A stretch of DNA of 64,000 bases from Dama dama (Eukaryota; Chordata; Mammalia; Artiodactyla; Cervidae). The notes beneath the pieces were generated by a model. It made no database searches, was not told where the DNA came from, and saw nothing but the letters and a program-made list of their open reading frames with translations. The stretch is from NCBI RefSeq assembly GCF_033118175.1, contig NW_026870906.1, positions 620,001-684,000 on the forward strand, in the 5' to 3' direction. The position numbers and the translations under genes were made by a program. Below are positions 1 through 13,900 of the stretch, one piece after another; position 1 is the first letter of the stretch; the number at the start of each line of letters is the position of its first letter.

Positions 1-853
1 GGATGTCTGAATGCCCTCTGGAAACCACAGAGAAAGACCTAGTTTTCCGCCTCATCGCGACCGGAGGCCTGACGTCCTTTGAAAACTCGAGAGGTCCGCG
101 GAGATCAATGCTTTCAAAGGAGACGATGCCTGACTCCTCTTGAAAATGGATAGGAGTCCCAGGATCCCTGTGGCACGTGGAAAGGGACCCTGGGTCTCCC
201 GCCTCACGTGGAGACGCCTCCCAATGGCCATGCCAAGACTCGAGGAGAATCCCGAGGTGTCCCTCGCACCTAGGCAGGAGTCCTGACTTCGCTGAACAAA
301 CACGTGTCTGGAAGGGCCCTCCCCATCGTAACTCGAGAATATACCCCAGGTTCCGGCCGCAACTCGAGAAAAACCATGAGACTTCCCCCTCGCCGCGAGT
401 TCAGGTCCGATTCCCCTGCGCTGCGTGCAGTGCAATTCCGTGATCCACATCAAACTTGAAAGGAGCCTTGATTTCCTTCATGGCACTCCAGAGAACACCC
501 AAGATCACTGTCTCAAGTCTGGAGGGATCCTGAGGTAACTGTAGCAACACGAAAGGGCTCTGTGGACCCCAAATCAACTCGAGATGAGAGCTTCGTTCAT
601 GGCTTCGATTCAAGATTAATACCCACTTTCCACAAGCACCTCAAGAGGAGGCTTCTGTCAGCTACAGGTATGTGAGAGGGACCCTGAGTTTGTGGCCTCA
701 AGTGGAATGGACACCGAGATGCTCTGACTCGAAGGAAGGCCAGATATCCCTGCAGTGAATTGAATGCAGGCTCGTCTTGCCTCTCCCACGACGAAGGGAT
801 GTCTGAATCCCCTGTGGAGACCACAGAGAAAGACCTAGTTACCCGCCTCATCG
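1..853. repeat. Perfect duplicate copy, left member
   Basis: These 853 bp are identical base for base to 3185-4037, including private variants: 'agttcaggtccg', 'gcagtgcaattccg', 'ttcatggcttcgattcaag', 'agattaatacc' and 'agttacccgcctc'. The match begins at the first base of the window, so the duplicated segment probably extends further left. It ends at 854, where 'tcgcgacc' here faces 'tcgagacc' at 4038. After that point the two sequences differ at ordinary monomer-to-monomer rates. The offset of 3,184 bp is exactly four monomers of 796 bp. Confidence 0.92.
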
Positions 854-3184
854 CGACCGGAGGCCTCACGTCCTTTGAAAACTCGAGAGGTCCGCGGAGA
901 TCAATGCTTCCAAAGGAGACGATGCCTGACTCCTCTTGAAAATGGATAGAAGTCCCAGGATCCCTGTGGCACGTGGAAAGGGACCCTGGGTCTCCCGCCT
1001 CACGTGGAGACGCGTCCCAATGGCCATGCCAAGACTCGAGGAGAATCCCGAGGTGTCCCTCGCACCTAGGCAGGAGCCCTGACGTCGCTGAACAAACACG
1101 TGTCTGGAAGGGCCCTCCCCGTCGTAACTCGAGAATATACACCAGGTTCCGGCCGCAACTCGAGAAAAACCATGAGACTTCCCCCTCGCCGCGAGTTGAG
1201 GTCCGATTCCCCTGCGCTGCGTGCAGAGCAATTCCGTGATCCACATCAAACTTGAAAGGAGCCTTGATTTCCTTGATGACACTCCAGAGAACACCCAGGA
1301 TCACTGTCTCAAGTCCAGAGGGATCCTAAGGTAACTGTCGCAACACGAAAGGGCTCTGTGGACCCCAAATCATCTCGAGATGAGAGCTTCGTCCATGGCT
1401 TCGAGTCAAGATTAATACCCACTTTCCACAAGCACCTCAAAAGGAGGCTTCTGTCAGCTACAGGTATGTGAGAGGGACCCTGAGTTTGTGGCCTCAAGTG
1501 GAATGGACACCGAGATGCTCTGACTCGAAGGAAGGCCGGATATCCCTGCAGTGAATTGAATGCAGGCTCGTCTTGCCTCTCCGACGACGAAGGGATGTCT
1601 GAATGCCCTCTGGAAACCACAGAGAAAGACGTAGTTCTCCGCCTAATCGCGACCGGAGGCCTGACGTCCTTTGAAAACTCGAGAGGTCCGCGGAGATCAA
1701 TGCTTTCAAAGGAGACGATGCCTGACTCCTCTAGAAAATGGATAGGAGTCCCAGGATCCCTGTTGCACGTGGAAAGGGACACTGGGTCTCTCACCTCACG
1801 TGGAGACGCGTCCCAATGGCCATGCCAAGACTCGAGGAGAATCCCGAGGTGTCCCTCGCACCTAGGCAGGAGTCCTGACGTCGCTGAACAAAAATGTGTC
1901 TGGAAGGGCCCTCCCCGTCGTAACTCGAGAATATACCCCAGGTTCCGGCCGCAACTCGAGAAAAACCATGAGACTTCCCCCTCAACGCGAGATGAGGCCC
2001 GATTACCCTGCACTGTATGCAGAGCAATTCCGTGTTCCACATCAAACATGAAAGGAGCCTTGATTTCCTTGATGGCACTCCAGAGAACACCCAAGATCAC
2101 TGTCTCAAGTCCAGAGGGATACTGAGGTCACTGTAGCAACACGAAAGGGCTCCGTGGACCCCAAATCAACTCGAGATGAGAGCTTCGTCCCTGGCTTCGA
2201 CTCAAGAGCAATACCCACTTTCCACAAGCACCTCAAGAGGAGGCTTCTCTCAGCTACAGGTATGTGAGAGGGACCCTGAGTTTGTGGCCTCAAGTGGAAT
2301 GGACACCGAGATGCTCTGACTCGAAGGAAGGCCGGATATCCCTGCAGTGAATTGAATGCGGGCTCGTCTTGCCTCTCCCACGACGAAGGGATGTCTGAAT
2401 TCCCTGTGGAGACCACAGAGAAAGACCTAGTCCTCCGCCTCATCGCGACCGGAGGCCTCACGTACTTTGAAAACTCGAGAGGTCCGCGGAGATCAATGCT
2501 TCCAAAGGAGACGATGCCTGACTCCTCTTGAAACTGGATAGGAGTCCCAGGATCCCTGTGGCACGTGGAAAGGGACCCTGGGGTTCCCGCCTCACGTGGA
2601 GACGCGTCCCAATGGCCATGCCAAGACTCGAGGAGAATCCCGTGGTGTCCTTCGCACCTAGGCAGGAGTCCTGACGTCGCTGAAAAAAGACGTGTCTGGA
2701 AGGGCCCTCCCCGTCGTAACTCGAGAATATACCCCAGGTTCCTGCCGCAACTCGAGAAAAACCATGAGAAATCCCCCTCGCCGCGAGATGAGGCCCTATT
2801 CCCCTGCACTGCGTGCAGAGCAATTCCGTGTTCCACATCAAACATGAAAGGAGCCTTGATTTCCTTGATGGCACTCCAGAGAACACCCAAGATCACTGTT
2901 TCAAGTCCAGAGGGATACTGAGGTCACTGTAGCAACACGAGAGGGCTCCGTGGACCCCAAATCAACTCGAGATGAGAGCTTTGTCCCTGGCTTCGACTCA
3001 AGAGGAATACCCAGTTTCCACAAGCACCTCAAGAGGAGGCTTCTCTCAGCTACAGGTATGTGAGAGGGACCCTGAGTTTGTGGCCTAAAGTGAAATGGAC
3101 ACCGAGATGCTCTGACTCGAAGGAAGGCCGGATATCCCTGCAGTGAATTGAATGCAGGCTCGTCTTGCCTCTCCCACGACGAAG

Positions 3185-4037
3185 GGATGTCTGAATGCCC
3201 TCTGGAAACCACAGAGAAAGACCTAGTTTTCCGCCTCATCGCGACCGGAGGCCTGACGTCCTTTGAAAACTCGAGAGGTCCGCGGAGATCAATGCTTTCA
3301 AAGGAGACGATGCCTGACTCCTCTTGAAAATGGATAGGAGTCCCAGGATCCCTGTGGCACGTGGAAAGGGACCCTGGGTCTCCCGCCTCACGTGGAGACG
3401 CCTCCCAATGGCCATGCCAAGACTCGAGGAGAATCCCGAGGTGTCCCTCGCACCTAGGCAGGAGTCCTGACTTCGCTGAACAAACACGTGTCTGGAAGGG
3501 CCCTCCCCATCGTAACTCGAGAATATACCCCAGGTTCCGGCCGCAACTCGAGAAAAACCATGAGACTTCCCCCTCGCCGCGAGTTCAGGTCCGATTCCCC
3601 TGCGCTGCGTGCAGTGCAATTCCGTGATCCACATCAAACTTGAAAGGAGCCTTGATTTCCTTCATGGCACTCCAGAGAACACCCAAGATCACTGTCTCAA
3701 GTCTGGAGGGATCCTGAGGTAACTGTAGCAACACGAAAGGGCTCTGTGGACCCCAAATCAACTCGAGATGAGAGCTTCGTTCATGGCTTCGATTCAAGAT
3801 TAATACCCACTTTCCACAAGCACCTCAAGAGGAGGCTTCTGTCAGCTACAGGTATGTGAGAGGGACCCTGAGTTTGTGGCCTCAAGTGGAATGGACACCG
3901 AGATGCTCTGACTCGAAGGAAGGCCAGATATCCCTGCAGTGAATTGAATGCAGGCTCGTCTTGCCTCTCCCACGACGAAGGGATGTCTGAATCCCCTGTG
4001 GAGACCACAGAGAAAGACCTAGTTACCCGCCTCATCG
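3185..4037. repeat. Perfect duplicate copy, right member
   Basis: Identical to 1-853. It lies one four-monomer step downstream, spanning one whole monomer plus the start of the next. The monomers just left of it (about 1.6-3.18 kb) do not carry the private variants, so the copy arose by duplication or conversion of a unit at least 853 bp long. It was too recent for any substitution to have accumulated. Confidence 0.92.
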
Positions 4038-4949
4038 AGACCGGAGGCCTCACATCCTTTGAAAACTCGAGAGGTCCGTGGAGATCAATGCTTCCAAAGG
4101 AGACGATGCCTGACTCCTCTTGAAAATGGATAGGAGTCCCAGGATCCCTGTGGCACGTGGAAAGGGACCCTGGGTCTCCCGCATCACGTGGAGACGCGTC
4201 CCAATGGCCATGCCAAGACTCGAGGAGAATCCCGAGGTGTCCCTCGCACCTAGGCAGGAGTCCTGACGTCGCTGAACAAACACGTGTCTGGCAGGGCACT
4301 CTCCATCGTAACTCAAGAATATACCCCAGGTTCCGGCCGCAACTCGAGAAAAACCATGAGACTTCCCCCTCGCCGCGAGACGAGGCCCGATTCCCCTGCA
4401 CTGCGCGCAGACTAATGCCATGTTCCACATCTAACATGAAAGGAGCCTTGATTTCCTTGATGGCACTCCAGAGAACACCCAAGATCACTGTCTCAAGTCC
4501 AGAGGGATTCTGAGGTCACTGTCGCAACAGGAAAGGGCTCTGTGGACCCCAAATCAACTCGAGATGTGAGATTCGTCCCTGGCTTCGACTCAAGAAGAAT
4601 ACCCACTTTCCACAGGCACCTCAAGAGGAGGCTTCTCTCAGCTACAGGTATGTGAGAGGGACCCTGAATTTGTGGCCTCAAGTGAAATGGACACCGAGAT
4701 GCTCTGACTCGAAGGAAGGCCGGATATCCCTGAACTGTATTGAATGCAGGCTCGTCTTGCCTCCCCCACGACGAAGGGTTGTCTGAATGTCCTCTGGAAA
4801 CCACAGAGAAAGACCTAGTTCTCCGCCTCATCGCGACCTGAGGCCTCACGTCCTTTGAAAACACGAGAAGTCCGCGGAGATTAATGCTTCCAAAGGAGAC
4901 GATGCCTGACTCCTCTTGAAAATGGATAGGAGTCCCAGGATCCCTGTGG

Positions 4950-7900
4950 CAAGTGGAAAGGGACCCTGGGTCACCCGCCTCACGTGGAGACGCGTCCCAA
5001 TGGCCATGCCAAGACTCGAGGAGAATCCCGAGGTGTCCCTCGCACCTAGGCAGTAGTCCTGACTTCGCTGAACAAACACGTGTCTGGAAGGGCCCTCCCC
5101 ATCGTAACTCGAGAATATACCCCAGGTTCCGGCCACAACTCGAGAAAAACCATGAGACTTCCCCCTCGCCGCGAGATGAGGTCCGATTCCCCTGCGCTGC
5201 GTGCAGGGCAATTTCGTGATCCACATCAAACTTGAAAGGAGCCTTGATTTCCTTGATGGCTCTCCAGAGAACACCCAAGATCACTGTCTCAAGTCTGGAG
5301 GGATCCTGAGGTAACTGTAGCAACAGGAAAGGGCTCTGTGGACCCCAAATCAACTAGAGATGAGAGCTTCGTCCCTGGCTTCGACTCAAGAGGAATACCC
5401 ACTTTCCACAAGCACCACAAGAGGAGGCTTCTCTCAGCTACATGTATGTGAGAGGGACCCTGAGTTTGTGGCCTCAAATGGAATGGACACCGACATGCTC
5501 TGACTCGAAGGAAGGCCGAATATCCCTGCAGTGAATTGAATGCAGGCTCGTCTTGCCTCTCCCACGACGAAGGGATGTCTGAGTCCCCTGTGGAGACCAC
5601 AAGAAAGGCCTAGTTCCCCGCCTCATCGTGACCGGAGGACTCACGTCCTTTGAAAACTCGAGAGGTCCGTGGAGATCAATGCTTCCAAAGGAGACGATGC
5701 CTGACTCCTCTTGAAAATGGATAGGAGTCCCAGGATCCCTGTGGCACGTGGAAAGGGACACTGGGTCTCCCACCTAACGTGGAGATGCGTCCCAATGGCC
5801 ATGCCAAGACTCGAGGAGAATCCCGAGGTGTCCCTCGCACCTAGGCAGGAGTCCTGACGTCGCTGAACAAACACGTGTCTGGAAGGGCCCTCCCCATCGT
5901 AACTCGAGAATATACCCCAGGTTCCGGCCGCAACTCGAGAAAAACCATGAGACTTCCCCCTCGCCGCGAGTTGAGGTCCGATTCCCCTGCGCTGCGTGCA
6001 GGGCAATTCCGTGATCCAATCAAACTTGAAAGGAGCCTTGATTTCCTTCATGGCACTCCAGAGAACACCCAAGATCACTGTCTCAAGTCTGGAGGCCTCC
6101 TGAGGTAACTGTAGCAACACGAAAGAGATCTGTGGACCCCAAATCAACTCGAGATGAGAGCTCCGTCCGTGGCTTCGAGTCAAGTTTAATACCCACTTTC
6201 CACAAGCACCTCAAGAGGAGTCTTCTCTCAGCTACAGGTATGTGAGAGGGACCCTGAGTTTGTGGCCTCAAGTGGAATGGACACCGAGATGCTCGGACTT
6301 GAAGGAAGGCCGGATATCCCTGCGGTGAATTGAATGTAGTCTCGTCTTGCCTCTCCCAGGACGAAGGTATGTCTGAATCCCCTGTGGAGACCAGAGAGAA
6401 AGACCTAGTTCTCCGCCTCATCGTGACCGGAGGCCTCACGTCCTTTGAAACTTCGAGAGGTCCGCGGAGATCAATGCTTCCAAAGGAGACGATGCCTGAC
6501 TCCTCTTGAAACTGGATAGGAGTCCCAGGATCCCTGTGGCACGTGGAAAGGGACCCTAGGTCTCCCGCCTCACGTGGAGACGCGTCCCAATGGCCATGCC
6601 AAGACTCGAGGAGAATCCCGAGTTGTCCCTCGCACCTAGGCAGGAGTCCTGACGTCGCTGAACAAACACGTGTGTGGAAGGTCCCTCCCCGTCGTAACTC
6701 GAGAATATACCCCAGGTTCTGGCCGCAACTCAAGAAAAACCATGAGACTTCCCCCTCGCCGCGAGACGAGGCCCGATTCCCCTGCACTGCGCACAGACTA
6801 ATGGCATGTTCCACATCAAACATGAAAGGAGCCTTGATTTCCTTGATGGCACTCCAGAGAACACCCAAGATCACTGTCTCAAGTCCAGAGGGATACTGAG
6901 GTCACTGTAGCAACAAGAAAGGGCTCCGTGGACCCCAAATCAACTCGAGATGAGAGCTTCGTCCCTGGCTTCGACTCAAGAGGAATACCCACTTTCCACA
7001 AGCACCTCAAGAGGAGGCTTCTCTCAGCTACAGGTATGTGAGAGGGACCCTGAGTTTGTGGCCTCAAGTGGAATGGACACCGAGATGCTCTGACTCGAAG
7101 GGAGGCCGGATATCCCTGCAGTGAATAGAATGCAGGCTCGTCTTGCCTCTCCCACGACGAAGGGATGTCTGAATCCCCTGTGGAGACCACAGAGAAAGAC
7201 CTAGTTCTCCGCCTCATCGGGACCGGAGGCCTCACTTCCTTTGAAAACTCGAGAGGTCCGCGGAGATCAATGCTTCCAAAGGAGACGATGCCTGACTCCT
7301 CTTGAAAATGGATAGGAATCCCAGGATCCCTGTGGCACGTGGAAAGGGACCCTGGGTCTCCCGCCTCACGTGAAGACGTGTCCCAATGGCCATGCCAAGA
7401 CTCGAGGAGAATCCCGAGGTGTCCCTCGCACCTAGGCAGGAGTCCTGACGTCGCTGAACAAACACGTGTCTGCAAGGGCCCTCCCCGTCGTAACTCGAGA
7501 ATATACCCCAGGTTCCGGCCGCAACTCGAGGAAAATCATGAGACATCCCCCTTGCCGCGAGACGAGGTCCGATTCCCCTGCACTGCACGCAGAGTAATGC
7601 CATGTTCCACATCAAACATGAAAGGAGACTTGATTTCCTTGATGGCACTCCAGAGAACTCCCAAGATCACTGTCTCAACTCCAGAGGGATACTGAGGACA
7701 CAGTAGCAACAGGAAAGGGCTCCGTGGACCCCAAATCAACTCGAGATGAGAGCTTCGTCCCTGGCTTCGACTCAAGAGAAATACCCACTTTCCACAAGCA
7801 CCTCAAGAGGAGGCTTCTCTCAGCTACAGATATGTGAGAGGGACCCTGAGTTTGTGGCCTCAAGTGGAATGGACACCGAGATGCTCTGACTCGAAGGAAG

Positions 7901-10900
7901 GCCGGATATCCCTGCAGTGAATTGAATGCAGGCTCGTCTTGCTTCTCCCACGAAGAAGGGATGTCTGAATCCCCTGGGGAGACCACAGAGAAAGACCTGG
8001 TTCTCCGCCTCATTGCGACCGGAGGCCTCACGTCCTTTGAAAACACGAGAGGTCCGCGGAGATCAATGCTTCCAAAGGAGACGATGCCTGACTCCTCTTG
8101 AAAATGGATAGGAGTCCCAGGATCCCTGTGGCACGTGGAAAGGGAACCTGGGTCTCCCGCCTCACGTGGAGATACGTCCCAATGGCCATGCCAAGACTCC
8201 AGGAGAATCCCAAGGTGTCCCTCGCACCTAGGCAGGAGTCCTGACGTCGCTGAACAAACACGTGTCTGGAAGGGCCCTCCCGTTCGTAACTCGAGAATAT
8301 ACCCCAGGTTCCGGCCGCAACTCGAGAAAAACCATGAGACATCCCCCTCGCCGCGAGATGAGGCCCGATTTCCCTGCACTGCGTGCAGGGCAATTCCGTG
8401 ATCCGCATCAAACTTGAAAGGAGCCTTGATTTCCTTGATGGCACTCCAGAGAAAACCCAAGATCACTGTCTCAAGTACAGAGGGATACTGAGGTCCCTGT
8501 AGCAACACGAAAGGGCTCCGTGGACCCCAAAACAACTAGAGATGAGAGCTTCGTCCCTGGCTTCGAATCAAGAGGAATACCCACTTTCCACAAGCACCTC
8601 AAGAGGAGGCTTCTCTCAGCTACATGTATGTGAGAGGGACCCTGAGTTTGTGGCCTCAAATGGAATGGACACCGAGATGCTCTGACTCAAAGGAAGGCCG
8701 AATATCCCTGCAGTGAATTGAATGCAGGCTCGTCTTTCCTCTCCCACGACGAAGGGATGTCTGAATCCCCTGTGGAGACCACAAGAAAGACCTAGTTCCC
8801 CGCCTCACCGTGACCGGAGGACTCACGTCCTTTGAAAACTCGAGAGGTCCGTGGAGATCAATGCTTCCAAAGGAGACGATGCCTGACTCCTCTTGAAAAT
8901 GGATAGGAGTCCCAGGATCCCTGTGGCACGTGGAAAGGGACACTGGGTCTCCCAACTAACGTGGAGACGCGTCCCAATGGCCATGCCAAGACTCGAGGAG
9001 AATCCCAAGGTGTCCCTCACACCTAGGCAGGAGTCCTGACGTCGCTGAACAAACACGTGTCTGGAAGGGCCCTCCCCATCGTAACTCGAGAATATACCCC
9101 AGGTTCCGGCCGCAACTCGAGAAAAACCATGAGACTTCCCCCTCGCCGCGAGTTGAGGTCCGATTCCCCTGCGCTGCGTGCAGGGCAATTCCGTGATCCA
9201 ATCAAACTTGAAAGGAGCCTTGATATCCTTCATGGCACTCCAGAGAACACCCAAGATCACTGTCTCAAGTCTGGAGGCATCCTGAGGTAACTGTAGCAAC
9301 ACGAAATAGCTCTGTGGACCCCAAATCAACACGAGATGAGAGCTTCGTCCGTGGCTTCGAGTCAAGATTAATACCCACTTTCCACAAGCACCTCAAGAGG
9401 AGTCTTCTCTCAGCTACAGGTATGTGAGAGGGACCCTGAGTTTGTGGCCTCAAGTGGAATGGACACCGAGATGCTCTGACTTGAAGGAAGGCCGGATATC
9501 CCTGCGGTGAATTGAATGCAGTCTCGTCTTGCCTCTCCCAGGACGAAGGTATGGCTGAATCCCCTGTGGAGACCAGAGAGAAAGACCTAGTTCTCCGCCT
9601 CATCGTGACAGGAGGCCTCACGTCCTTTGAAACTTCGAGAGGTCCGCGGAGATCAATGCTTCCAAAGGAGACGATGCCTGACTCCTCTTGAAACTGGATA
9701 GGAGTCCCAGGATCCCTGTGGCACGTGGAAAGGGACCCTGGGTCTCCCGCCTCACGTGGAGACGCGTCCCAATGGCCATGCCAAGACTCGAGGAGAATCC
9801 CGAGGTGTCCCTCGCACCTAGGCAGGAGTCCTGACGTCGCTGAACAAACACGTGTCTGGAAGGGCCCTCCCCGTCGTAACTCGAGAATATACCCCAGGTT
9901 CTGGCCGCATCTCGAGAAAAACCATGAGACTTCCCCCTCGCCGCGAGACGAGGCCCGATTCCCCTGCACTGCGCACAGACTAATGCCATGTTCCACATCA
10001 AACATGAAAGGAGCCTTGATTTCCTTGATGGCACTCCAGAGAACACCCAAGATCACTGTCTCAAGTCCAGAGGGATCCTGAGGTCACTGTAGCAACACGA
10101 AAGGGCTCCGTGGACCCCAAATCAACTCGAGATGAGAGCTTCGTCCCTGGCTTCGACTCAAGAGGAATACCCACTTTCCACAAGCACCTCAAGAGGAGGC
10201 TTCTCTCAGCTACAGGTATGTGAGAGGGATCCTGAGTTTGTGGCCTCAAGTGGAATGGACACCGAGATGCTCTGACTCGAAGGGAGGCCGTATATCCCTG
10301 CAGTGAATAGAATGCAGGCTCGTCTTGCCTCTCCCACGACGAAGGGATGTCTGAATCCCCTGTGGAGACCACAGAGAAAGACCTAGTTCTCCGCCTCATC
10401 GGGACCGGAGGCCTCACTTCCTTTGAAAACTCGAGAGGTGCGCGGAGATCAATGCTTCCAAAGGAGACGATGCCTGACTCCTCTTGAAAATGGATAGGAG
10501 TCCCAGGATCCCTGTGGCACGTGGAAAGGGACCCTGGGTCTCCCGCATCACGTGGAGACGCCTCCCAATGGCCATGCCAAGACTCGAGGAGAATCCGGAG
10601 GTGTCCCTCGCACCTAGGCAGGAGTCCTGTCGTCGCTGAACAAACACGTGTCTGGGAGGGCCCTCCCCGTGGTAACTCGAGAATATACCCCAGGTTCCGG
10701 CCGAAACTCGAGAAAAACCATGAGACTTCCCCCTCGCCGCGAGATGAGGCCCGATTCCCCTGCACTGCATGCAGAGCAATTCCGTGTTCCACATCAAACA
10801 TGAAAGGAGCCTTGATTTCCTTGATGGCACTCCAGAGAACACCCAAGATCACTGTCTCAAGTCCAGAGGGATTCTGAGGTAACTGTCGCAACAGGAAAGG

Positions 10901-13900
10901 GCTCCGTGGACCCCAAATCAACTCGAGATGAGAGCTTCGTCCCTGGCTTCGACTCAAGAGGAATACTCACTTTCCACAGGCACCTCAAGAGGAGGCTTCT
11001 CTCAGCTACAGGTATGTGAGAGGGACCCTGAGTTTGTGGCCTCAAGTGAAATGGACACCGAGATGCTCTGACTCGAAGGAAGGCCGGATATCCCTGCAGT
11101 GTATTGAATGCAGGCTCGTCTTGCCTTTCCCACGACGAAGGGTTGTCTGAATGCCCTCTGGAAACCACAGAGAAAGACCTAGTTCTCCGCCTAATCGCGA
11201 CCGGAGGCCTCACGTCCTTTGAAAACTCGAGAGGTCCGCGGAGATCAATGCTTCCAAAGGAGACGATGCCTGAATCCTCTTGAAAATGGATAGGAGTCCC
11301 AGGATCCCTGTGGCACGTGGAAAGGGACCCTGGGTCACCCGCCTCACGTGGAGACGCGTCCCAATGGCCATGCCAAGACTCGAGGAGAATCCCGAGGTGT
11401 CCCTCGCACCAAGGCAGGAGTCCTGACTTCGCTGAACAAACACGTGTCTGGAAGGGCCCTCCCCATCGTAACTCGAGAATATACCCCAGGTTCCGGCCAC
11501 AACTCGAGAAAAACCATGAGACTTCCCCCTCGCCGCGAGATGAGGTCCGATTCCCCTGGCTGCGTGCACGGCAATTCCGTGATCCACATCAAACTTGAAA
11601 GGAGCCTTGATTTCCTTGATGGCACTCCAGAGAACACCCAAGATCACTGTCTCAAGTCTGGAGGGATCCTGAGGTAACTGTAGCAACAGGAAAGGGCTCT
11701 GTGGACGCCAAATCAACTAGAGATGAGAGCTTCGTCCCTGGCTTCGAATCAAGAGGAATACCCACTTTCCACAAGCACCTCAAGAGGAGGCTTCTCTCAG
11801 CTACAGGTATGTGAGAGGGACCCTGAGTTTGTGGCCTCAAATGGAATGGACACCGAGATGCTCTGACTCGAAGGAAGGCCGAATATCCCTGCAGTGAATT
11901 GAATGCAGGCTCGTCTTGCCTCTCCCACGACGAAGGGATGTCTGAATCCCCTGTGGAGACCACAAGAAAAACCTAGTTCCCCGCCTCACCGTGACCGGAG
12001 GACTCACGTTCTTTGAAAACTCGAGAGGTCCGTGGAGATCAATGCTTCCAAAGGAGACGATGCCTGACTCCTCTTGAAAATGGATAGGAGTCCCAGGATC
12101 CCTGTGGCACGTGGAAAGGGACACTGGGTCTCCCACCTAACGTGGAGACGCGTCCCAATGGCCATGCCAAGACTCGAGGAGAATCCCAAGGTGTCCCTCG
12201 CACCTAGGCAGGAGTCCTGACGTCGCTGAACAAACACGTGTCTGGAAGGGCCCTCCCCATCATAACTCGAGAATATACCCCAGGTTCCGGCCGCAACTCG
12301 AGAAAAACCATGAGACTTCCCCCTCGCCGCGAGTTGAGGTCCGATTCCCCTGCGCTGCGTGCAGGGCAATTCCGTGATCCAATCAAACATGAAAGGAGCC
12401 TTGATTTCCTTGATGGCACTCCAGAGAACACCCAAGATCACTGTCTCAAGTCCAGAGGGATTCTGAGGTAACTGTCGCAACAGGAAAGGGCTCCGTGGAC
12501 CCCAAATCAACTCGAGATGAGAGCTTCGTCCCTGGCTTCGACTCAAGAGGAATACCCACTTTCCACAGGCACCTCAAGAGGAGGCTTCTCTCAGCTACAG
12601 GTATGTGAGACGGACCCTGAGTTTGTGGCCTCAAGTGAAATGGACACCGAGATGCTCTGACTCGAAGGAAGGCCGGATATCCCTGCAGTGTATTGAATGC
12701 AGGCTCGTCTTGCTTGTCCCACGACGAAGGGTTGTCTGAATGCCCTCTGGAAACCACAGAGAAAGACCTAGTTCTCCGCCTAATCGCGACCGGAGGCCTC
12801 ACGTCCTTTGAAAACTCGAGAGGTCCGCGGAGATCAATGCTTTCAAAGGAGACGATGCCTGACTCCTCTTGAAAATGGATAGGAGTCCCAGGATCCCTGT
12901 GGCACGTGGAAAGGGACCCTGGGTCTCCCGCCTCAGGTGGAGACGCGTCCCAATGGCCATGCCAAGACTCGAGGAGAATACCGAGGTGTCCCTCGCACCT
13001 AGGCAGGTGTCCTGACGTCGTTGAACAAACACGTGTCTGGAATTGCCCTCCCCATCGAAAGACGAGAATATACCTCAGGTTCCGGCCACAACTCGAGAAA
13101 AACCATGAGACTTCCCCCTCGCCGCGAGATGAGGTCCGATTCCCCTGCGCTGCGTGCAGGGCAATTCCGTGATCCACATCAAACTTGAAAGGAGCCTTGA
13201 TTTCCTTGATGGCACTCCAGAGAACACCCAAGATCACTGTCTCAAGTCTGGAGGGATCGTGAGGTCACTGTAGCAACACGAAAGGGCTCCGTGGACCCCA
13301 AATCAACTCGAAATGAGAGCTTCGTCCCTGGCTTCGACTCAAGAGGAATACCCACTTTCCACAAGCACCTCAAGAGGAGGCTTCTCTCAGCTACAGGTAT
13401 GTGAGAGGGACCCTGAGTTTGTGGCCTCAAGTGGAATGGACACCGAGATGCTCTGACTCGAAGGGAGGCCGGATATCCCTGCAGTGAATAGAATGCAGGC
13501 TCGTCTTGCCTCTCCCACGACGAAGGGATGTCTGAATCCCCTATGGAGACCACAGAGAAAGACCTAGTTCTCCCCCTCATCGTGACCGGAGGCCTCACGT
13601 CCTTTGAAAACTCGAGAGGTCCGCGGAGATCAATGCTTCCAAAGGAGACGATGCCTGACTCCTCTTGAAAATGGATAGGAGTCCCAGGATCCCTCTGACA
13701 CGTGGAAAGGGACCCTGGGTCTCCCGCATCACGTGGAGACGCGTCCCAATGGCCATGCCAAGACTCGAGGAGAATCCGAAGGTGTCCCTCACACCTAGGC
13801 AGGAGTCCTGTCGTCGCTGAACAAACACGTGTCTGGAAGGGCCCTCCCCGTCGTAACTTGAGAATATATCCCAGGTTCCGGCCACAACTCGAGAAAAACC

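Noticed and set aside
5774..9205. Identical minus-strand peptides at 5,774-6,019 and 8,956-9,201 as a conserved gene pair
   Set aside because: They are the same satellite class one four-monomer unit apart. Identity reflects homogenisation, not coding constraint.
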